64,000 nucleotides of DNA from Chitinophagaceae bacterium PMP191F (GCA_001302245.1 LGYU01000008.1:62001-126000), one strand, 5' to 3'. Counted from the first letter of the stretch, positions 9,445-18,950 are shown. Notes: generated by a model from the letters alone, not told the origin. A program made the numbers and translations.

Positions 9445-10662
9445 ATGCCAGGTTATGAATTATTCGGCCCCGAAGAGCGCAAACACGTCAATGATGTGCT
9501 GGAAACAGGTATTATGATGCGCTATGGCTTCGACGGCCCCCGTAAAGGAGTATGGAAGGCAAAAGAGCTGGAAGCAGCGATCAATAAAACCTTTGGCAGC
9601 AAATATTCACAACTGGTGTCCAGCGGTACAGCAGCATTAACCACTGCTATGAGCGCATTGGGCATTGGCTATGGTGATGAAGTGATCATGCCCTCTTTCA
9701 CTTTTGTGGCCAGCTTTGAAGCGGTACTGAGTGTAGGCGCTACTCCCATACTGGTGGATATTGACGATACACTGACCCTGGATCCCGAAGCAGTTCGCAA
9801 AGCCATTACGCCCCAAACAAAATGCGTAATGCCCGTACACATGTGCGGCAGCATGGCCGATATTGATGCCCTGCACCAGATCTGTAAAGAACACAACCTT
9901 ATTTTCCTGGAAGATGCCTGCCAGAGCATTGGCGCTACTTACAAAGGCAAATGTGTAGGTACCATTGGTGATGCCGGCACTTTTTCTTTCGACTTTGTAA
10001 AAACCATGACCTGTGCTGAAGGCGGGGTGGTAATGACCAACCGTGAAGATGTATACATCAACAGCGATGGTTTCAGTGATCATGGTCACGACCACAAAGG
10101 AGTTGACCGCGGTGCGGATCTGCATCCTTTCATTGGCTACAACTACCGTATTTCCGAACTGCATGCAGCAGTAGGCCTGGCACAAATACAGAAACTGGAC
10201 AAATTCCTGGCTATTCAACGCCGTACACATAGTATGCTGAAAGCTACTCTGCAACAGGTTCCGGAGATCTCTTTCCGTCGTATTCCCGATCCTGTAGGCG
10301 ATAGCTGCACATTCATCAGCTGGTTTTTACCCACTGAAGAAATCACCCGTGCAGTAGTAGCTGAGTTGAAAGCCCAGGGTATATTGCCCGGCAACTTTTA
10401 CTGGTTCGATAATAACTGGCATTATATCCGCAAATGGGAGCACCTGAAAACTGCTGCTACCCTCAATGCGCTGCATCCGGAGCTGAAAGCGGCTGTTATA
10501 CAGCAGGCCACTAAAGATTTTCCTGCCAGCGACGCGATTATGAGCCGTTGCATCTGCACCTCTATCAGCCTTACCTGGACCGATGAGCAGATCAAAGAGA
10601 AAGGCGACAAAATAGTGGCTGCAGTTAAAAAGGTCTTGTCCAAACAACAGGTTTCGGCCTGA
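9445..10662 (+). CDS. kdnA: 8-amino-3,8-dideoxy-manno-octulosonate transaminase (KdnA-type, DegT/DnrJ fold)
   Basis: PLP enzyme that puts the amino group on C8 of 8-oxo-Kdo in Kdo8N synthesis. It is a DegT/DnrJ/EryC1/StrS aminotransferase of 405 aa. The PLP lysine is K186 in SFDFVKTMTCAEGG, SSGTAAL near residue 60 is the phosphate-binding turn, and EDACQ binds the pyridine. The start MPGYELFGPE, the SDHGHDHKG segment and NNWHY near the C-terminus resemble, from memory, Shewanella KdnA rather than nucleotide-sugar aminotransferases. kdnB and kdsB are present elsewhere in this window (36.7 and 40.5 kb), which supports the call. If wrong, it would still be a sugar aminotransferase. Confidence 0.85.
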   Translation: MPGYELFGPEERKHVNDVLETGIMMRYGFDGPRKGVWKAKELEAAINKTFGSKYSQLVSSGTAALTTAMSALGIGYGDEVIMPSFTFVASFEAVLSVGATPILVDIDDTLTLDPEAVRKAITPQTKCVMPVHMCGSMADIDALHQICKEHNLIFLEDACQSIGATYKGKCVGTIGDAGTFSFDFVKTMTCAEGGVVMTNREDVYINSDGFSDHGHDHKGVDRGADLHPFIGYNYRISELHAAVGLAQIQKLDKFLAIQRRTHSMLKATLQQVPEISFRRIPDPVGDSCTFISWFLPTEEITRAVVAELKAQGILPGNFYWFDNNWHYIRKWEHLKTAATLNALHPELKAAVIQQATKDFPASDAIMSRCICTSISLTWTDEQIKEKGDKIVAAVKKVLSKQQVSA

Positions 10663-10691
10663 TAGAACGTCTTATATATTGTAAGTCATTG

Positions 10692-10717
10692 AAAGTCTGC
10701 TAAAAGCAGACTTTTTT
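10692..10717 (+). terminator. Intrinsic terminator after kdnA
   Basis: AAAGTCTGC and GCAGACTTT form a 9-bp perfect stem around a TAAAA loop, followed by a T run, 30 bp past the kdnA stop. Confidence 0.88.
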
Positions 10718-10730
10718 ATTCCGGTTGTTT

Positions 10731-10890
10731 CAAGGGCGTTAAACACCCGTATATTTACATTAAGGGCAATTTTATTTGTTTTTCGCCCTCGAAATATTAT
10801 CAAGGGCAAAAAACGCCCTTGTGTATACAACGAGGGCGAAATTTGCGTATATTTACTCTCGTTTAATTATCAGGGGTAAAATCCGCCCGC
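10731..10890. repeat. Array of five phased GGGC-type repeats upstream of the Fic gene
   Basis: Related units start at 10731 (CAAGGGCGTT), 10761 (TAAGGGCAAT), 10801 (CAAGGGCAAA), 10831 (CGAGGGCGAA) and 10871 (CAGGGGTAAA). The spacing is 30, 40, 30 and 40 bp. Most units have a partial inverse arm: CAAGGGC/GCCCTTG at 10801-10821 is perfect, and CGCCCTCG at 10784-10791 is the exact inverse of the 10831 unit. The array ends 16 bp before the Fic ATG, so it fits an operator cluster read on one or two faces of the helix. The spacers are too short for CRISPR. Confidence 0.7.
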
Positions 10891-10906
10891 GTTTAAAATC
10901 TGTTCC

Positions 10907-12004
10907 ATGGCTTATCATCCGGACATTCCATATAATGACCTGCCCCTGTTGCCACCGGCAAAGGATATAGAAAGTGCTGTGATCCTGAAAAAGACCATTA
11001 CGGCCAGCCGTGCATTGTCTGAACTAAAAGGAGCTATTACCAATCTTCCCAATCCTACATTGTTTGTAGATACCATTAACCTGCAGGAAGCACAGGCCAG
11101 TTCTGCCATTGAAAATATAATCACCACACAGGATGAACTGTTCAAAGCCTCTGTTTCAGACAAAGGCACCGATAATCCGGCAACCAAAGAGGTGATGTAT
11201 TATAAAGATGCTTTGTGGTTTGGGTTTGAACAGATCAATCAAAAACCATTGCTGACCACCAATCTTTTTATTTCCATTATGCAGGTAATAAAAGAGAACC
11301 GGTCGGGTATACGCAATGCGCCAGGTACACAACTAAAAAATCCGGCAACCGGCCAGGTGGTATACACGCCGCCCGAAGGGGAAGCCGTGATCAGGGAAAA
11401 ATTAAAAAACCTGGAAGATTTTATCCATGCAGAAGACGGTATTGATCCGCTGGTAAAAATGGCGGTGATCCATTACCAGTTTGAAGCCATTCACCCGTTT
11501 TTTGATGGCAATGGCCGTACCGGCAGGATCATCCTTTTATTGTACCTGAAGCAAACCGGTTTGCTGGATCTGCCGGCATTGTACATGAGTGATTATATCA
11601 TTCGTCACAAAAGCGATTACTATACACACCTGCGCCAGGTAACAGAAGCAGGTAAATGGCAGGAGTGGATATTGTTTATGCTGGATATGGTAGAACAAAC
11701 AGCCCTGAAAGGTCGCAGGCAAATAGCCGATATTGAAAACCTGGTACAGCAGATGAGCAGTGAGGTACAACAAAAGCTGCCCAAGATATACTCAAAAGAC
11801 CTGGTTGAAGTATTGTTCAAACTACCTTATACCAAAAGGCTGCAACTGGAACGTGCGGGGCTTGGTAATCTTAAAACAGTGGGCAACTATCTGAAAGAGT
11901 TAGAAGAAGCAGGCTTTTTAAAAAGCGAACAGGTTGGTAAGGAAAAGCTCTATCTCAATTACAAACTGCTGGATGTACTGCAACGAAAAGATTACACCAG
12001 TTAA
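10907..12004 (+). CDS. Fic family protein (AMPylase-type) with C-terminal winged helix
   Basis: Predicted AMP-transferase or related nucleotidyl-transferring enzyme, 365 aa. The catalytic motif HPFFDGNGRTGR starts at H196 and is fully intact (HPFxxGNGRxxR). An N-terminal inhibitory helix is visible as SSAIEN (residues 65-70), with the glutamate that normally blocks productive ATP binding, so activity is probably gated in cis. The C-terminal 80 residues read as a winged helix (KTVGNYLKELEEAGFLKSEQ), typical of Bacteroidota Fic proteins that may bind DNA. No antitoxin gene is adjacent. The phased repeat array directly upstream suggests autoregulation through that domain (inference). Confidence 0.93.
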   Translation: MAYHPDIPYNDLPLLPPAKDIESAVILKKTITASRALSELKGAITNLPNPTLFVDTINLQEAQASSAIENIITTQDELFKASVSDKGTDNPATKEVMYYKDALWFGFEQINQKPLLTTNLFISIMQVIKENRSGIRNAPGTQLKNPATGQVVYTPPEGEAVIREKLKNLEDFIHAEDGIDPLVKMAVIHYQFEAIHPFFDGNGRTGRIILLLYLKQTGLLDLPALYMSDYIIRHKSDYYTHLRQVTEAGKWQEWILFMLDMVEQTALKGRRQIADIENLVQQMSSEVQQKLPKIYSKDLVEVLFKLPYTKRLQLERAGLGNLKTVGNYLKELEEAGFLKSEQVGKEKLYLNYKLLDVLQRKDYTS

Positions 12005-12008
12005 AATA

Positions 12009-12054
12009 CAAATGCGAATAGAACCCGGTTGATCTCTGTACGCATTTGCTTTTA
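12009..12054. terminator. Hairpin between the convergent Fic and KefC-like genes
   Basis: CAAATGCG (12009-12016) and CGCATTTG (12041-12048) pair over a 24-nt loop and are followed by CTTTTATTA. It serves the rightward Fic transcript and possibly the opposing one. Confidence 0.55.
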
Positions 12055-12071
12055 TTATAGTTATTACATTC

Positions 12072-14312
12072 CTATTTTTGCACCTGCTCTTCCGTTTTCT
12101 TTATCGACAACAGGCGCAACTTATCACCCACGATCCACAATGTGTCTCCGGGTTGGATAATATAATTAGACTCCGGGTTGATAATACGTTTTCCTGCAGA
12201 TTCAACACCTACCACAATACCTCTTGTTCTTTCGCGGATGGCTGATACACGGATAGATTTATTAACCAGTTCAGAATCGAGGTGTACCACAAAATGCTCC
12301 AGTACCACTTCGCTTTTCTTTTTCTCTTTTCCTGCATTGTTGGGAATATCCAGTTCTTTTCTGAACAGGTCAATCTGTTCATCAGTCCCGATCACAGCGA
12401 TCACATCGTGCGGAAAAAGTTGTTCTGTTCTGGTAGGCGTATTAATGGTACGGTTGCCTCGTTCAATCATCGCCACGTTCACGCCATATTTTTCACGCCA
12501 GGCCAGTTCTTTCAATGGCACACCTATTTTATCCCAGTCGGGCATTATTTCAAAAGTAGCCATGTGGGCGTCCCAGGGTGCCAGGGCATTGTTGGCATTT
12601 TTTTCCAACTCACGCTCATTATAATTATCCAGGAATCTTTTCTGGATCCGGAAATAGAATTCCTGCATTTTTCGTGAAAAAGCAATCAATATTGCAATAA
12701 TCATTACGGACACGATCATAGCTACCTGTGGCGAGAAGAACCTGTCCAGCAAAAAGCCTATTAAAAATACAGCCAATAAAATGCGGAAACCTACAAACAA
12801 GGTCAGCAAACCACGTGATTTATTTTGTTTCCAGAACTCCTGTATCTCATCACGCTGGTGTTGCCTGATGGCGAGTGCCCATAAAAACGGCGCCATCAGC
12901 AACATGGTTACCACGGCACCCGTAATAGTAGTAGTTACATCATTGTGCAGGCGGGTGCGGATAAAAGGCAACAGGTATCCAGACGACAGCAATACAATTG
13001 CTGCAGTAATAGTTGTCAGTAAAAGGGTGTTTAAAAAATACGATCGTACATACAATTGCCATTCAGTAGAATTGCCATTGTTCTGTGCCCGGTTGCTGTA
13101 CCGGTTAATGGCACTTTGCCAGGAGGCAGGTAAAATAGTGGTGGCTTTTTTATACAAAGGCTCTGCCAGCCGGATCATATAGGGCGTGGTAAACGTGGTA
13201 ATGGCCGATACAGCTACAGCTATCGGGTATAGAAAATCACTGGTCACCTTCAGTGTTACCCCCAAAGTAGCAATGATAAAAGAAAACTCACCGATCTGCG
13301 AAAGACTCATACCTGATTGGATAGACGATTTAAGTGTTTGTCCGGACACCAGCGCGCCTACAGAAGTAGAGAATGCCTTGCCAAATAAGGTTACGAAAGT
13401 GATCACTACTACCGGCATCCAGTGTGCCACCAGCATTGCAGGATCGAACAACATACCTACAGATACAAAGAACACGGCACCAAAAAGATCTTTCACACCC
13501 TTTACCAGGTGCTCTATTTTTTCAGCATAGATCGTTTCTGCAAGTATAGACCCCATAATAAACGCGCCCAGCGCCGGAGAAAAACCTACTGCTGTTGCCA
13601 GCCACACCATCATAATACACAAAGCCAGTGAGGTGATCAGCAGCGTTTCGTCGTTCATGAATTTGCGCGCACGACGCAGCAATGTGGGCAGGAAAAAGAT
13701 GCCGGAAAAAAACCATAAAACCAGGAATAATACCAGTTTGGCCACTGACATGATCATATCCAGACCAGCAAACTGTTTACTTACAGCAAGGGTTGATAAT
13801 AATACCAGCAATACAATAGCTACAAGGTCTTCAACTATCAATATTCCAAATACCAGTCCGGCAAACTTATGTCCCTTTACGCCCAGCTCTTCAAACGCGC
13901 GGATGATGATGGTAGTGGAAGAGATACTCAACACACCACCCAGGAAAATACTGTCCATAGACGACCAGCCCATCAGCCGGCCGGTAACATAACCTATCAG
14001 CAACATACCAGCCACTTCCACTATAGCGGTTACCGATGCTGATGCTCCTACCTTCAGTAATTTTTTAAAACTGAATTCAAGACCCAGGCTGAACAACAGG
14101 AAAATAACCCCGATCTCTGCCCACACCTGTATGTTGGCTGCCTCTGCTACAGTAGGAAACAACGTAAAGTGCGGACCAACCAAAAAGCCGGCAATCAGGT
14201 ACCCCAGTACCAGCGGCTGCTTCAGCCACTTGAACAGGATGGTAACGATGGCTGCCGCCCCAAGGATCAGCCCAAGGTCAGTAATAAGGTGTGGCAGATG
14301 CAGTTGTTGCAT
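12072..14312 (-). CDS. KefC-like CPA2 K+/H+ antiporter with TrkA-C domains
   Basis: Inner-membrane exchanger of 746 aa. Residues 1-390 are the CPA2 core (WLKQPLVLGYLIAGFLVGP, VIFLLFSLGLEFSFKKL, SMSLSQIGEFSFI). A second small membrane block of about four helices follows (roughly residues 425-570), and then two TrkA-C/RCK_C-like domains occupy the C-terminus (one ending VIAVIGTDEQIDLFRKEL, the other VVLEHFVVHLDS through PGDTLWIVGDKLRLL). The extra membrane block is unlike enteric KefC. Regulation by a nucleotide or ion through the TrkA-C domains is expected from family knowledge. It stands alone, convergent with the Fic gene. Confidence 0.92.
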   Translation of the reverse strand: MQQLHLPHLITDLGLILGAAAIVTILFKWLKQPLVLGYLIAGFLVGPHFTLFPTVAEAANIQVWAEIGVIFLLFSLGLEFSFKKLLKVGASASVTAIVEVAGMLLIGYVTGRLMGWSSMDSIFLGGVLSISSTTIIIRAFEELGVKGHKFAGLVFGILIVEDLVAIVLLVLLSTLAVSKQFAGLDMIMSVAKLVLFLVLWFFSGIFFLPTLLRRARKFMNDETLLITSLALCIMMVWLATAVGFSPALGAFIMGSILAETIYAEKIEHLVKGVKDLFGAVFFVSVGMLFDPAMLVAHWMPVVVITFVTLFGKAFSTSVGALVSGQTLKSSIQSGMSLSQIGEFSFIIATLGVTLKVTSDFLYPIAVAVSAITTFTTPYMIRLAEPLYKKATTILPASWQSAINRYSNRAQNNGNSTEWQLYVRSYFLNTLLLTTITAAIVLLSSGYLLPFIRTRLHNDVTTTITGAVVTMLLMAPFLWALAIRQHQRDEIQEFWKQNKSRGLLTLFVGFRILLAVFLIGFLLDRFFSPQVAMIVSVMIIAILIAFSRKMQEFYFRIQKRFLDNYNERELEKNANNALAPWDAHMATFEIMPDWDKIGVPLKELAWREKYGVNVAMIERGNRTINTPTRTEQLFPHDVIAVIGTDEQIDLFRKELDIPNNAGKEKKKSEVVLEHFVVHLDSELVNKSIRVSAIRERTRGIVVGVESAGKRIINPESNYIIQPGDTLWIVGDKLRLLSIKKTEEQVQK

Positions 14313-14526
14313 AATATGGTATTAAAATATAATCAAAAATTTCCATGTACTGCTGAGAACGATACAAACAATTATCCTGGCAGGAAAAGCACACTAACTC
14401 CTGATCAGCAATACACATCAGCCGGCAGAAATAATGATCTTTCTGAATGAGCCGGTTCGGATAGTATCCAGGTTATCTCTTCTATGTTGGTCAACGCCGT
14501 TTGTGGCATTGTTACCATCAGAATTT

Positions 14527-14889
14527 TTACCAGAAATGATGAAAAGGGTAAATATGCAATAAACGATTATCTAACCTTGTTGGTTCATAATCATTGCATA
14601 CTGAAAATGCAGTGGCGGGAAAATACATTGAAATGCCGGTCAGCTGGCCAGTAAAAACAGACAGCAGATTGCTGACATCCTGAACATGGTAAATATCCCT
14701 GTGACCGGGGGCAGCCAGTTGCCTGGCAGTATCATAACCACATTGTTTACAGGAAATGTATGACCGGGTAATGGTGACATGGTTTCCGTGTGCTGTTTTT
14801 TTACCGGCAATTGCAGCCTTCAATGTACAAGGCAGCACCGCCAGTAAGTTTACCAGCACAAAAAGGTATGTACATACAGCTTTTGTCAC
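14527..14889 (-). CDS. Doubtful small secreted protein, 120 aa
   Basis: I do not recognise it. The N-terminus (MTKAVCTYLFVLVNLLAVLP) would serve as a signal peptide, and a CKQC pair lies near residue 47. The remainder has mixed composition, with many His, Tyr and Cys residues and no clear fold, as expected for either a fast-evolving secreted protein or a chance frame. No promoter box was found upstream. It lies in an otherwise empty region. Confidence 0.25.
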   Translation of the reverse strand: MTKAVCTYLFVLVNLLAVLPCTLKAAIAGKKTAHGNHVTITRSYISCKQCGYDTARQLAAPGHRDIYHVQDVSNLLSVFTGQLTGISMYFPATAFSVCNDYEPTRLDNRLLHIYPFHHFW

Positions 14890-14983
14890 ATGGTAAAGGT
14901 ACTTTAAAAAAGGAGACAGGTAGATGAAGAATTTGCTAAAACAGCTTTGAAAGAAGCGTAATTAGCTGTGATATACAATATTT

Positions 14984-15246
14984 TATGTTTGCCGTGAAAT
15001 AGTGAAGCTCACTCCCGAAAACTCCTGCCGGTTCAAAAGGAAACCGGGAGTGGCCTCTGTTGCGATGCAATGTTTTTAAAACGGGATTTTCCTATAAAGA
15101 GCTACCGGAGTTTTGCCTTTGTTAAAAGCCATACGAATGTATTATCACCATCCGGCATTTAATATCAAAATCAGGAAAACCATTTACGAAAAAAGAAACA
15201 CACTGTTACACAGCATAAAGCCTTGCTATTATGGCAAGGCCTTTTT
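14984..15246 (+). ncRNA. Candidate small RNA between a -7 box and a terminator
   Basis: TATGTTTG at 14984-14991 matches the Bacteroidota -7 consensus. Downstream, CACTCCCG (15010-15017) pairs with CGGGAGTG (15045-15052), and an intrinsic terminator follows at 15220-15246. Together they would delimit a transcript of about 250 nt with no supported protein. I do not recognise a known RNA family, and no -33 element is evident, so this is only a candidate. Confidence 0.25.
15220..15246 (+). terminator. Intrinsic terminator-like hairpin
   Basis: GCCTTGC and GCAAGGC form a 7-bp stem around a 7-nt loop, then CTTTTTAT. It is oriented rightward although no gene lies upstream on that strand. Confidence 0.55.
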
Positions 15247-15810
15247 ATCTCAAACCGAATTACCGAACATTAGTTATCAGACACGCCTCCACGAAGCGGT
15301 AAAAATCAAAGGTAAGGTACCGGCCACCCTCCGCCGATACCATTACCTGTTCACACAAATCATATCCACACTTTCTTTAACCCTCCGTATAGTTCGCTTT
15401 CAGGTTTAATGATGAATGTTATCTGATTAAACTGGTTCCCGATAGATGGACTGCAGCGCAGATAAGGTTTAATGTGCCCGGATAAGGTTTGGCTGCACCA
15501 TCATCATCACAAACACAATACAAATGTCTGCAATACCCGTGCACAGCACAATAGCATGAAAATGTGAAATAAACGGTCCTGGCTGCCACCTGCCTTAACA
15601 CTAATTAACTTTTGGTACTGTTCCTTGCGGTTTTTGTCCGTTTATCCCGTTTTTATGCATCTTTACTACTAAGTGGTATCACATATTGGTGTGGTTTTGC
15701 AGGGCTGGTGCCCAAAATGCAGTGGCTGCTTTTTACTTTTATAAGGCTTTCCGGTATCTTCCTGTACGTAAGAGTCCGTTACTTTTACATTATCTAACAC
15801 CCTTGTTCCT

Positions 15811-18800
15811 TTGTACAGCAAACATTCATATTCCTTATTCATATTGCTGGTATTACTGCCAGCTTTTATTGTTGCGCAAAACAGTAAATATGTTTTTACA
15901 CGCCTGTCGGTAAAAGACGGGCTGGCCTCCAATCATGTATACAGCATATTGCAGGATGCCAAAGGCTTTATGTGGTTTGGTACAGCCGGAGGATTGCAAC
16001 GCTACGACGGAAAAAAAGTGATTATGTTCCGGTCGCACGCAGGCGCGGGTGAATACCTGCCATCCAGCGCTATACCCCAGATATTCCAGGATGTACATCA
16101 CAACTTCTGGGTACGCTATGGTTCTGAAGTAGGCATTTTCGATCCTGCCACCTACCGGTTTAAAAAAGCCATTATAAAACCAGCACAACCAATGCCACCA
16201 CGGGCAGAATATGAGTTGTGGTCAGATAGCCGTGGAAATGTTTTTCTTATTATTACCCGTTGCACAGTATTATGGTACAATGCAGCTACCAATACTTTCA
16301 GCGAAGACAGTACCAAACTGAAAATTCCACCGGATACCAGGGTATACCGGATGATGGAAGATCCGCGCAATGGTAACTACTGGCTGGCAACCGAAGCAGG
16401 TCCTGCTTTATATGATGTACATAATGGTCAGCTTCACTACCGTGGTCATACAACCGAACATCTGCCATTATTTGAAATCAAAGGTTTGCTCAACTACGTT
16501 ACCTCCATGTTCATTGACCGCAACAACAGGTTTTGGCTGGCGGCATGGAGTGGCGAAAAAAGAAATTTCACCGAACGTTTTTTCTGCTACGATCTTTCTA
16601 CCGACCGCATGTTGCCGGATACAATGGGTTTAACTGCGCACCCGGAGTATTATAAAGAACTCCACGCCATGAAAGAATTTTCCAATGGCAGCCTCTGGGC
16701 TTTCGGTCGTATGAAGCTGCAGGAATATTTACCCAAACAGCGGCGGTTCCAATACATCCGCAATGAACATTTTGATGAAAATGGAATTAAGTATGACGAG
16801 ATTTACTGCATGTACGAAGACCGGGAAAAAAATATATGGATCGGTACCGACGAGGGCATCTACATCCTGAATACTTCGCAGCAGTTATTCAACAATATTG
16901 TGTTGCCATACGTGGGCGATCTGAAACATACGCCACCGGCAACGGCATTCCTGGAAACCCGGCAGAAAAAATTGATCGTGGCAAGCTGGGGGTTTGGTGC
17001 TTTTGTATACGACAGTGCTTTTAACCTGCTGCCCGATGATATCAGCCGGGGCTATCCTAATAATGATTCATTCAAACAGCTCTGGGATCTGCATGAAGAA
17101 AAAAGAACCGGTCTTATCTGGATAGCCTGTCAAACCGGTCGACTGATCGTGTACAACCCGCAAACCAGAAAATCGCAGTTCTATACCATTCCCCAAACAG
17201 ACGAAAGAACCATACGCCAGGTTACGGAAGATACAGCAGGCAATATCTGGATGGCCACGCAATACGGCGCTATTATAAAATGGGACGCACATACACGACG
17301 TGATAAAGATTTTCTGAATGGCTTCCGTACCATGCAAAACCTGGGAACTATTATTTACAAACTGAAATTTGACAAACAGGGATATCTGTGGGTATGCACA
17401 CACATGAAAGGTTTGTACAAACTGGATCCGTTCAACGGTAATATAATAGCACACTATACTGCAGAGGCAGGACCAGGCCGCTCTCTGCAAAGCGATTATG
17501 TACTGGACATTATTTTATACAATGACAGCCTGGCTTATGTTTCAACAGAAGGACTTGATTTGCTCAATACGCGTACAGGAGCGGTACAAGCATTTACTAC
17601 TGATGATGGCCTGCCTTCTTTCAATCTTCGTACACTGGAATGTGATAACGAAAATAATATCTGGATTGGCTTGCAGAACGGGCTTTGCCGTTACAACCCG
17701 CGCAAAAACACTTTTACACAATATTCACTGAAAGATGGACTGACAGAAGCCGATTTTACGCAAAATGCCAGTGCCCGCATGTCTGACGGCAGGTTACTGT
17801 TTGGCAACCCGCACAATTTTATCTGTTTTCAGCCAAGGGATTTTTACAATTCCACGGTGCCGCCGGATGTTACCATTACCGATTTTAAATTATTCAATAC
17901 TTACCTGCCGCCAGACTCTATTATAAGACAGGGAAAGATAGAACTGAACCCTACGCAAAACTCCATTACCATTGAATTTGCCGCATTGAGTTTTTTGCAG
18001 CGCGATAAGATCAGTTACTATTATAAGCTGGAAAATATGGATAAGGAGTGGGTGCGTGCGGAACATGGATTGTTTGCTACTTACAATATGCTGCCACCCG
18101 GCCGTTATATATTTAAGGTAGCCAGTGAAAATGCAGATGGTATCGGTTCGGAAAATATTACCACGCTTCCTATTTATGTTAAACCCCCTTTCTGGCGTAC
18201 GTGGTGGTTTATATCGCTGGTATTCATTGCCATTTCTACCCTCATTTACTACATCCACCGTATGCGGGTGAACAGGCTGCTGGGTATGGAAAAAGTAAGA
18301 AGCCGCATTGCACGTGATCTGCACGATGATATGGGCTCCACGCTCAGCACCATCAATATTCTGAGTGTAATGGCTAAAATGAAAGTGAACAGTGATACAG
18401 GTAAAACCAGCGAATATCTGCAGAAGATCAGTGACAACAGCAACCGCATGATGGAAGCCATGGACGATATTGTATGGAGTATCAACCCTATGAACGACAA
18501 TATGCAAAAGATCGCCGCGCGCATGCGTGAATTTGCTACCGGTGTGCTGGAGGCCAAAAACATTGATTTTACCTTCAGGGTGGATGAACACGTGAAAGAC
18601 CTGAAACTGGACATGGAAGCACGCCGGGACATCTTTCTGCTGTTCAAAGAAGCGGTGAACAACCTGGCCAAATATTCACAATGCAAACATGCCGATATTG
18701 AGATCTGCATCCAACGCAATTCCATGCTGATGAAAATACAGGATAATGGAATTGGTTTTGACCTGAACAATGCAGACAGCGGTAACGGCCTGACCAATAT

Positions 18801-18894
18801 GCGCAAAAGAGCTCAGTCACTACGCGCCGGTCTGACTATACAGTCGCAACCCGGCGTGGGAACCCAGGTTTCGCTGGTGGTCCCCCTGACATAA
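15811..18894 (+). CDS. Two-component sensor histidine kinase with Reg_prop propeller and Y_Y_Y domain
   Basis: Membrane sensor kinase of 1027 aa. An N-terminal signal (ending FIVAQ) exports a large periplasmic part: about fourteen Reg_prop blades (for example LASNHVYSILQDAKGFMWFGT, EDREKNIWIGTDEGIY, CDNENNIWIGLQNGL) and a Y_Y_Y domain (YYYKLENMDKEW near residue 735). One transmembrane helix (about 800-820) leads to a HisKA_3-type kinase with phospho-acceptor H838 in RDLHDDMGS and a C-terminal HATPase (DNGIGFDL). The only start that keeps the signal peptide is the TTG at 15811. Upstream the frame is closed by a stop at 15769 with no ATG. The response regulator follows 56 bp downstream. Such kinases often sense glycans, but the ligand is unknown here. 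Confidence 0.93.
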   Translation: MYSKHSYSLFILLVLLPAFIVAQNSKYVFTRLSVKDGLASNHVYSILQDAKGFMWFGTAGGLQRYDGKKVIMFRSHAGAGEYLPSSAIPQIFQDVHHNFWVRYGSEVGIFDPATYRFKKAIIKPAQPMPPRAEYELWSDSRGNVFLIITRCTVLWYNAATNTFSEDSTKLKIPPDTRVYRMMEDPRNGNYWLATEAGPALYDVHNGQLHYRGHTTEHLPLFEIKGLLNYVTSMFIDRNNRFWLAAWSGEKRNFTERFFCYDLSTDRMLPDTMGLTAHPEYYKELHAMKEFSNGSLWAFGRMKLQEYLPKQRRFQYIRNEHFDENGIKYDEIYCMYEDREKNIWIGTDEGIYILNTSQQLFNNIVLPYVGDLKHTPPATAFLETRQKKLIVASWGFGAFVYDSAFNLLPDDISRGYPNNDSFKQLWDLHEEKRTGLIWIACQTGRLIVYNPQTRKSQFYTIPQTDERTIRQVTEDTAGNIWMATQYGAIIKWDAHTRRDKDFLNGFRTMQNLGTIIYKLKFDKQGYLWVCTHMKGLYKLDPFNGNIIAHYTAEAGPGRSLQSDYVLDIILYNDSLAYVSTEGLDLLNTRTGAVQAFTTDDGLPSFNLRTLECDNENNIWIGLQNGLCRYNPRKNTFTQYSLKDGLTEADFTQNASARMSDGRLLFGNPHNFICFQPRDFYNSTVPPDVTITDFKLFNTYLPPDSIIRQGKIELNPTQNSITIEFAALSFLQRDKISYYYKLENMDKEWVRAEHGLFATYNMLPPGRYIFKVASENADGIGSENITTLPIYVKPPFWRTWWFISLVFIAISTLIYYIHRMRVNRLLGMEKVRSRIARDLHDDMGSTLSTINILSVMAKMKVNSDTGKTSEYLQKISDNSNRMMEAMDDIVWSINPMNDNMQKIAARMREFATGVLEAKNIDFTFRVDEHVKDLKLDMEARRDIFLLFKEAVNNLAKYSQCKHADIEICIQRNSMLMKIQDNGIGFDLNNADSGNGLTNMRKRAQSLRAGLTIQSQPGVGTQVSLVVPLT

Positions 18895-18925
18895 TTATGT
18901 GATTGGGCCCTGGTAAATAAAATTT

Positions 18926-18933
18926 TAGTTTTG
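18926..18933 (+). promoter_or_regulatory. TAnnTTTG -7 box of the response regulator
   Basis: TAGTTTTG matches the -7 consensus, 17 bp before the ATG at 18951. It would allow regulator expression independent of the kinase. Confidence 0.5.
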
Positions 18934-18950
18934 TAATAAACCTCGTGTCA

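Larger units (their letters stand above)
14313..15810. other. Gene-poor 1.5 kb region
   Basis: No open frame here has convincing coding character. It holds one doubtful small secreted protein (14527-14889, minus), a -7 box at 14984, a hairpin at 15010-15052 and a terminator-like hairpin at 15220-15246, described separately. Frames over 15113-15409 and 15612-15797 lack recognisable content, and the first runs through the terminator. Confidence 0.6.

Noticed and set aside
10731-10890. Repeat array as a CRISPR
   Set aside because: The repeat units are 10-20 bp, degenerate and partly inverted, with spacers far too short and no cas genes. A regulatory array fits better.
12810-12823. CACGTG-containing sequence as a third parS
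   Set aside because: Only the hexamer core matches and the flanks are not palindromic. It lies inside the KefC-like gene.
15010-15052. tRNA-like element (GGTTCAAA inside a hairpin)
   Set aside because: There is no acceptor, D or anticodon arm in the right places around it. Only the T-loop-like string matches.
15113-15409. 98-codon rightward frame
   Set aside because: It runs through a terminator-like hairpin at 15220-15246, has no recognisable domain and no signal peptide.
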